Positions 5,783 through 11,495 of a stretch of 11,495 bases of DNA are shown here, in pieces (position 1 is the stretch's first letter; each line of letters begins with the position of its first letter). The notes under the pieces were generated by a model. The model saw only the letters and a program-made list of their open reading frames with translations. It did not search any database and had not been told where the DNA came from. A program made the position numbers and the translations under genes. This DNA is from Thoreauomyces humboldtii (lineage: Eukaryota; Chytridiomycota; Chytridiomycetes; Spizellomycetales; Powellomycetaceae): contig JADGJA010000739.1 of the NCBI GenBank assembly GCA_027596035.1, positions 1 to 11,495 on the forward strand, given 5' to 3'.

Positions 5783-8410
5783 TGGCCGGAAGAGAAGGAT
5801 ACTTGTAGAGGTGTTAGCCTAGAATGAACGGTTTTCGGCTATTGTGCTTACACTCCTTACCTGCAACGTTGGTATGGTCTGAATGTTGCGCCCCGTGAAT
5901 AAGGATGCTAGGATCTCAGACAGCAAGTAGTTGGTTCTCAGACTAAACAGAAACAAAAAGTCAGGTGAGCCAAGGCTGCGGGACCCGGGAAGTATCGGCT
6001 TTCGAAGATGACGCGCACCGTGTCAACAGGAAGTGATACTGATAAAAAATGGCTGACAGCCCTAGGGGGGCGTTATCAAGGCGAAGGCGGACAATGTGGG
6101 ATGATAAAAGCGGCTCCCCAGATGAAGAGACAACCGTAGTAAGCGTAATACCAGCTGAAATTGTTGAGTAAGATACAAAATTCCAGCACGAAGGTTTACA
6201 TTGCTGGCCGCACCTGGAACACGCTTTGGATCCTTTATCCGCAAGGTAATAGCAAACAGTGGAAAGTGGTTGACAACCGCGAGGACGATTTCCAAAACGG
6301 CTTGCACGAGAACAATTGAGAGGCGAATCTGGGTCGGAAGCGGCGGGTGAGAGACGAAAGACAGCAGCTCAAGCATTCGGAAGACTCACGATCGAGAACA
6401 GCACGTAATAGACGGCAACAGTTGGAAAAAGGAAGACGAGGAGCGTAAATAGAATTGTGCCAAGGAGTAGTTGATCGAGGGTATACTCGACCGAGTCGAT
6501 ACGATTCTTTTCAGCATTGTGCTTCTTGCCTAAACGAAGCGGGTTTAGCATGGCAAACGGTCGTGCGAACGCTACATTATAGCTTTCCTTACCCCTAAAA
6601 AGCGTAAATAATGCTACGATTGCTCGAACTTGCCAAAAATACAGCTTGCTTGCGACGACGTAGCAGAGATGGAGATGCAATGTCACAAGTGACACGAGGT
6701 CCGCGTAGAGCGACACGGTCATCGAGATCCCACAAGCACCCGCCACACCGGTGGTATAAATAACTGTGGCAAGATTCGGAAGCAGAAACGAGGTCCAGCC
6801 TACCCAGGGAAGACATGAGTGACCCTTGATATGAGCACTTTGCAAATCGAGGCCATCTTACCACTCCAAAGGTACAAAAGATATAGAAAGGTCTCCCCCA
6901 GGAAAGTATTGAGCTCGGCATTGAGTTTAAGGCCAGCCGGCGAGCCCATGAGCCACGCGACCATGTTGCGAGCGGTTGCAATTGTGTATTCCTATGGATC
7001 ATATAAGCTCACTTAAGAGACATTTACGACAAGATGTAATGAGCTTACGGTAATGAAAATCTCAATTGAAGCTGCTAGGAAAGGCGCGTTTTCCATCAAT
7101 GCGACCCCAAAGGCAAGGCCAACAATCACATCGTTTGCCACCAGCCACACTGTGTTGTAAAAACTGAAGGATGCAGTAACAGATAAGTGTTCCAGTCAGA
7201 CGGATTTACAGTGATGTTGTACAGATACTAACCCAATGTAACGGGCTAAAGCAAGCGCGGACAATCTGTGACGGCTTGCGCGCCACAGTATGTACTGCTG
7301 AGGCCAGAAGCACGCCTGTTGGAGTCTGATATCAATCTGTTGAGCTATGATAAGATACGCGCATGAGGGGATACCGGGTTCGGCCATTGAAGGTCTTTGT
7401 GAATGCGGAAGTTGTGATTCCTACCGGTTGCCGAGATATCCTTCAACGAAGTCCCTTGAAAAAGCCAGCCAGGAAATCTGGCATTCATGACCCATACGAC
7501 AAGCATGGCAGCAGAGCGTAAAATGATCAGAATAGCGTAGATAGGCCCTGACAGGAAGCGGGAGGCGGTCCCCAGGTAGCGTGACAAGATCGAAACCGCT
7601 AGGACAAAATGGCCAGGAGTAAAGGATGCTTGTTCGCCGAGAACGGAGCGAAGGGTGCGAGAGATATCGTTACAAGAGTTTATCTAGGCATTTGGCATGA
7701 GTTTTTGCTTTACACGATCGGTTCATTCCCCATGCCCTACTTTACCTTTTCGAGAACATCGTTCCAAACGACCACCTGTTCGTCCAGTCCCGCAGCTGAA
7801 AATCCAGTCCGTTCCCATCGATGATGGTCCTCCTTAGTCGCCGGTTTCACGTCGCCGGCAGTTGAGATATCAAACAGGAGCGGCTCCAACGAGAAGTACT
7901 GCAAGGAACTAGAATTTGGACACGAAAAGGTGATGATATGAAAGGAAGAGTCTGGATGCGAGCTGGAACGGGCGAGAGAAGAACTGATGCAAGGTGTTAG
8001 GAGCAGTTCTTCTGTAACGGAAGACGTCGGTCGCACCTTGGCCAAAGCTTGCCTTCCCGGATGGACGTGAACACCAGAACACCCTTTTCTTTTTCTAAGA
8101 AGGAGGTTTTCTGCATCGATCAGTATCGAGCCACCATTTTCCTCAAAATCCTTTGGGAAGCCTTACCACGCACTGCAACTTCATCTGGCTCAGCACAGTT
8201 GCATGTTCCCACGATTGAAAGCCGGTGCAGTCCCACCAATTTCTTTAACACATCGGCACGATGAAGAGGGATTGCACCCGCGACACAGATGGAGAAACCT
8301 GATGCTTCTGTCCTCGTCGACCATCCGATGAGATAACTGGGTATTTGCTTTGTCCTGAGATCGAGCAGTTGGTCCGAGTGGAACACGGTCACGATAGCGC
8401 TAGTGGTCAT
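5772..8410 (-). CDS. GPI1: GPI1/PIG-Q, subunit of the GPI-GlcNAc transferase complex
   Basis: Twelve exons (8167-8410, 7746-8110, 7425-7683, 7233-7344, 7049-7163, 6862-6991, 6593-6799, 6390-6529, 6214-6328, 6019-6154, 5861-5942, 5772-5801) join in frame to 644 aa. Introns are 56-80 nt except a 76-nt one at 5943-6018; intron 1 (8111-8166) has a TACTGAT branch site. The N-terminal ~200 residues include IPSYLIGWSTRTE. A membrane region follows with ILSRYLGTASRFLSGPIYAI, DISATAQQIDIRLQQ, RYIGFYNTVWLVANDVIVG, FTLFRGKKHN, DSVEYTLDQLLLGTILFTLL, VVNHFPLFAITLRIKDP and the C-terminal PLGLSAIFYQY, NYLLSEIL and TLQYPSLPARPR. These are Gpi1/PIG-Q hallmarks in order. In the ER membrane Gpi1 stabilises the complex (Gpi3, Gpi2, Gpi15, Gpi19) that adds GlcNAc to phosphatidylinositol, the first GPI-anchor step. 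Without splicing, intron 1 would give a stop at about 8120. Confidence 0.93.
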
Positions 8411-8836
8411 TGGATTTCCTTGCGAGATACGTCCACCTGCTAGTGTGCTGCTTTCACGCCTTGTAAGTGAAGGTGCAGGGTATGGACCAGCAAGCTACAA
8501 GGCCTTACCATCTTGGTGATTGGTCCTTTACATATTGTGGTGCTGGTGCACAACAGGCATACGACAGTCGTTTTCCTCGTGCTGCCGAAGTACCGGCAGA
8601 CGTTGCGGAAGGTTGCGGAATGGCGAGCGACCCGGAGTGGCTGCAATCGACGTCTTCCCTCTTCGTTCTCCTTCGAAGTGAAGATCAGCACATTAGCCAA
8701 AGGTTCCGTGGCATACTTCAAACTGTCGTCTCCAGCCACACTCAGAGCTGCAGTCCGCAGAACATCAGCTCTCAGGCTTCATCTATCGCAGTCGATCGCA
8801 TCCTCCTACAGGCCCATTCACTCTTTCTCGCCAGCC
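8411..8836. promoter_or_regulatory. Divergent region between GPI1 and IPP1, with an in-frame upstream extension of IPP1
   Basis: This 426-bp gap must hold the promoters of both GPI1 (minus) and IPP1 (plus). A pyrimidine-rich leader (about 8775-8836) precedes the IPP1 ATG. The IPP1 frame stays open upstream for over 100 codons with no ATG. Its last 38 codons, from a CTG at 8723, are rich in Arg/Ser/Ala and free of acidic residues. Overlapping open frames on both strands here show no recognisable domain, so I call no separate gene. Confidence 0.45.
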
Positions 8837-9876
8837 ATGACTGAATACAAGACCCGCGCGGTGGGAGCCGCCAACACTCTGGAGTACCGTGTCTTCGTCG
8901 GTGAGATCCTATCGAGGATGTTATTTCATGCATCACATGCATGCATCATCAAAGTACAGATTGGCTGATTCGGGTTTTCAGAGGATAAAGCCGGGAAGGT
9001 CGTGTCTCCCTTCCACGACATTCCCCTCTACGCCAACGAGGAGAAGACGATTCTCAACATGATCGTCGAGGTCCCCCGCTGGAGCAACGCCAAGCTTGAA
9101 ATCTCCAAGGATGAGCCCTTCAACCCCATCAAGCAGGACATTAAGAAGGGCAAGCTTCGTTTTGTCCGAAACTGTTTCCCCCACCACGGCTACATCTGGA
9201 ACTACGGGGCATTCCCCCAAACCTGGGAGGACCCCAACCACACCCACCCGGACACCAAGGCAAAGGGCGACAACGACCCGCTTGACGTCTGCGAGATTGG
9301 AGAGACGATCGGTTACGTCGGTCAGGTCAAGCAGGTCAAGGTCCTCGGCACCATGGCCCTCCTCGACGAAGGAGAGACTGACTGGAAGATCATTGCCATT
9401 GACGTCAACGACCCGCTCGCCAGCAAGCTGAACGACATTGAGGACGTCGAGAAGCATCTTCCCGGTCTCCTGCGCGCGAGCAACGAGTGGTTCCGCATCT
9501 ACAAGATCCCCGACGGCAAGCCCGAGAACAACTTCGCATTCTCTGGCGAAGCAAAGAACCGAAAGTACGCTAACGACGTCATCGGAGAGTGTAACGACGC
9601 CTGGAGCCGTCTTATCCTCAAGGAGATCCCTTCCTCTGGAAACGGATACGACCTGCAAGTGTGAGTACATAATTGGTTGGGGTGATCAGACGCCACCGAA
9701 AGTTGACTTCTTGTTTGCCTTTTAGTGTTAACACCAATGTCGAGAAGAGCCCCTACAAGGTTGGCACTTCTGATGCTGCCTACACTGCTCTCCCCGCCGC
9801 ATCCCCTAAGCCTGCCGCTCCTATCGATGCCTCCATCGACAAGTGGTTCTATATTTCGGGCCAGCCCAGCCTGTAG
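8837..9876 (+). CDS. IPP1: Inorganic pyrophosphatase, eukaryotic soluble family I
   Basis: Three exons (8837-8900, 8982-9660, 9726-9876) join to 297 aa, close to the 287 aa of yeast Ipp1. It hydrolyses pyrophosphate to two phosphates, pulling biosynthetic reactions forward, and needs Mg2+. The start [20 protein letters not shown] is typical. Visible motifs are [38 protein letters not shown] and the signature [12 protein letters not shown] with metal-binding D118, D120 and D123, then D150, D155 and K157 in [10 protein letters not shown], and the family ending DKWFYISG. All expected catalytic residues are present. Exon 2 has strongly C-biased third positions (AAG, CTC, GTC, GAC), unlike its neighbours, as expected for a highly expressed gene. 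The gene is divergent from GPI1 and convergent with BRX1. The reading frame continues upstream of the ATG with a presequence-like stretch, so a mitochondrial isoform is possible. Confidence 0.97.
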
Positions 9877-9997
9877 AGACATACTCTATCTAATATAGCA
9901 TGCGTCCTTTCAACCGAAGCACTTCCGCGATACCGACGCAACAATGGAGTGTGAGATTAAATAACGTGCAAAAAAAGAAAACGGTATGGAATAGCAA
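9877..9997. other. Short convergent intergenic region between IPP1 and BRX1
   Basis: Only 121 bp separate the two convergent stop codons, so the 3' UTRs probably overlap or nearly meet. AT-rich stretches (ATACTCTATCTAATATAG just after the IPP1 stop; GCAAAAAAAGAAAAC near 9968) may serve as 3'-end signals. No gene is present. Confidence 0.4.
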
Positions 9998-11337
9998 TCA
10001 TCGGAAAACGTCAGCCAGGGGATCTTCTGGGAGCTTGTTGTCGCGCATCTTCTCATCCTTCTTGCGAGTCTGCTCGACGCGACGCTTGTACTCGTCCGAC
10101 ATTTCTGTGCGCTTGTCCCGACGAACCTGGTTGGGTCCGACAAAGTCCTTGTTCTCAAACAGCGTGGACCCGCCAAAGCTGCCGTCAAAGATCCGCATGA
10201 TGTTAAGGACAAACCGGGGACCGATTTCAATCAAGGAGATCTCGGTCTCTTTTGACTTTTCGACTGGCTTTTCGATGATCTGCAGAGGAGATGTCAGCGT
10301 TTGCGCTACGGAGCGAAAAGCGAATGCAAACGTCACTGCTTACCTGGTAGTTGCGGAACCAGATCTTGTTGTCCGCGATGGAAAAGCTCAGAACGTGATC
10401 GACGAAAGGCTTGAGTTTCCTGGAGGTCCGTGGGCTGCCGAAGGTTTGCGTGAACATCTCCTTGAGGAGCTGGTAGTGGGGCTGCATATCAAAGTTATTG
10501 TCGAAAGACAGAATGGGCCGGGATCCCTTCAAGCAGTTTCCTGTCATCCGCAGTTCGTCCATGGTATGGACTAAGAAAGAAGGGTAAGTCGCCTGGAAGC
10601 ATTCGGCCGGTGAACGAAAGAATTCGCACCGTTCTGGACGTGGAACTTGACGCTTGGGCCGTTGGGTGTCTTCGACATCCACAGGTAGCAGTCGGTATGT
10701 TTTCGGATCTCAAAGTAGATGCAGTTGTTGCAGTTGCTAAGCTCGGCAAGCTCATTCAAGACGTGCAGTTTGTGCTTGTTGTCAAGCTTCGAGTCTGTAA
10801 AGATCCAGAGTTAGCAAACACCTTGATCCAATATGGATTTCCCTCCAAGGACGCACCTTTCTTGGAGTGCGGCATCAGGTTTTGCAGATCCGTCAGCATG
10901 TGACGATGCCTGTGTGTGATGCCTCGGGAAGACAGAAGCAGCACCCGCTGCTTGTTTTTCCGGAACACGGCCTTGACAGGTGCAGTGCTCGCAGCATCCT
11001 CGTCCCCTTCCTGGTCCTCATCCTCGCTCTCGCCTTCCGCGACTTCGGCGTCCAGATCCCCGCTCTCCAAATCCTCGTCGTCATCCTCATCCTCCTCGTC
11101 CTCCTCCTCTGCGTCCACCTCGTCGTGAGCCTGAGCTCTCATGAGGAGCTCCTTTCGCCCCATGTTGGCGAGTTGAACGATCTCTGGGTCAGACTCGTCC
11201 GAGAGGTCGAAGTCGTTGCCACCGTCCGACTCGTCGCCTCCAGAGCCGCCTCCGAGATCGACCGAGACAATTTCGGCGCGCTTCCGGGGAGCCGCGTCCG
11301 CGTCGTCGGAGCGCACTCGCTTCATTCGTGATGCCAT
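9998..11337 (-). CDS. BRX1: Ribosome biogenesis protein BRX1 (Brix domain)
   Basis: Four exons (10857-11337, 10630-10794, 10344-10570, 9998-10279) join to 384 aa. Residues 1-130 are a charged N-terminal region with a dense acidic tract (DAEEEDEEDEDDDEDLESGD...). The Brix domain starts near residue 133 with NKQRVLLLSSRGITHRHRHM, then DLQNLMPHSKKDSKLDNKHK, ELSNCNNCIYFEIRKH, YLWMSKTPNGPSVKFHVQN, VHTMDELRMTGNCLKGSRPI, VDHVLSFSIADNKIWFRNYQ and EISLIEIGPRFVLNIMRIF, ending in a basic tail (YKRRVEQTRKKDEKMRDNK). These identify Brx1, a nucleolar factor for 60S subunit assembly. The protein is longer than yeast Brx1 (~290 aa), mainly through the acidic N-terminus. I chose ATG 11337 because it gives MASRMKRVRSD and no ATG lies further upstream in the frame within view. 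Introns are 59-64 nt; two use GTGCGN donors. Confidence 0.95.
11072..11135 (-). repeat. Low-complexity acidic tract in BRX1 (GAG/GAC/GAT codons)
   Basis: On the minus strand this segment is an imperfect run of Glu and Asp codons (GAGGACGAGGA-type), encoding the acidic stretch of the BRX1 N-terminus. It reads as a CTC/CTCGTC-rich run on the plus strand and produces a spurious poly-Ser frame there. Acidic tracts are common in nucleolar ribosome-assembly factors. Confidence 0.75.
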
Positions 11338-11495
11338 TCCGTTGATCCGTTGAGTTTGCGTTTTGGGTGTGTGGCAAGATGATATATGCACGGGCAAGAA
11401 GTTTGTACCAAGGGTGCTTCTCAGGAGCGTCCAGCAGCAGGATTATGGATTTGTGGAAATTGGGGGGGGAAGGTTTTTGACGGGGAGGGGTTTTG
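11338..11495. promoter_or_regulatory. Upstream region of BRX1 up to the window edge
   Basis: This 158-bp stretch upstream of the BRX1 start holds its 5' leader and probably part of its promoter. It includes homopolymeric G runs at 11460-11470 and 11483-11490. No further gene or defined motif is visible before the edge. Confidence 0.4.

Noticed and set aside
8120..8410. GPI1 exon 1 read as a separate 96-aa protein ending at 8120
   Set aside because: A 56-nt intron (8111-8166) with GTAAGG donor, TACTGAT branch site and GCAG acceptor removes the stop and restores the GPI1 frame. A 16-nt intron that also removed the stop was rejected as too short to splice.
8440..8739. Minus-strand open frame upstream of GPI1
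   Set aside because: It has no ATG at its start, is antisense to the IPP1 upstream extension and shows no family resemblance. The GPI1 N-terminus is well placed at 8410.
8467..8844. Plus-strand frame with ATG at 8482 overlapping the IPP1 start in another frame
   Set aside because: No domain or conserved motif is visible and its end overlaps the IPP1 ATG. It could be an upstream ORF on a long leader, but nothing supports a separate gene.
8978..9670. 230-codon open frame antisense to IPP1
   Set aside because: It is the mirror of a gene with strong C-ending codon bias, which suppresses stops on the opposite strand. It has no ATG-led domain; IPP1 explains the region.
10867..11331. Plus-strand open frames opposite BRX1, including a poly-Ser run
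   Set aside because: They are the antisense of the acidic GAG/GAC repeat in BRX1 and carry no independent evidence.
1..11495. tRNA, rRNA, CRISPR, transposon or viral sequences
   Set aside because: I found no T-loop GTTCRA pattern in a cloverleaf context, no regularly spaced repeats, and no transposase, reverse-transcriptase or capsid motifs in any frame. The only non-host-like oddity is the ABC transporter fragment, which is an ordinary fungal gene family.

Overview
This is a gene-dense, intron-rich eukaryotic window that looks fungal. Every gene I could rebuild is split by short GT-AG introns (about 56-101 nt), several with CTAAC or TACTGAC-like branch sites. The gene families are fungal or general eukaryotic (Gpi1, Rub1/NEDD8, PDCD5, Ipp1, Brx1, and a PDR-type ABC transporter remnant). 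The partial gene at the left edge has a Lys-rich start followed by a Glu/Arg coiled coil, loosely like the axonemal protein DNAI7/CFAP94. If that is right, the source is a zoosporic (flagellated) fungus such as a chytrid; a basidiomycete remains possible. I cannot name a species.

Layout from left to right: (1) 1-269, minus, 5' part of a coiled-coil gene. (2) 512-2806, plus, a six-exon gene encoding one 655-aa protein with an SPX phosphate-sensing domain, tandem ACT-like domains and a complete SerB-type phosphoserine phosphatase. This fusion is the most unusual object here. (3) 3092-3622, minus, NEDD8/RUB1 in five very small exons. (4) 3902-4798, plus, PDCD5-like protein in seven exons. (5) 4799-5771, a looser stretch holding a possible 43-codon ORF and an orphan C-terminal exon of a PDR ABC transporter. 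(6) 5772-8410, minus, GPI1/PIG-Q in 12 exons. (7) 8837-9876, plus, soluble inorganic pyrophosphatase, with an in-frame upstream extension that resembles a mitochondrial presequence. (8) 9998-11337, minus, BRX1 in four exons.

The intact genes alternate in strand, giving divergent promoter gaps of roughly 240-430 bp and convergent 3' ends of 121-285 bp. The genes are mostly unrelated housekeeping functions, not one pathway. There is a light phosphate theme: the SPX domain reads inositol pyrophosphate (cell phosphate status), phosphoserine phosphatase releases phosphate, and pyrophosphatase produces it. All exon joins were made by hand from splice signals, reading frame and family resemblance, without alignment or transcript data.
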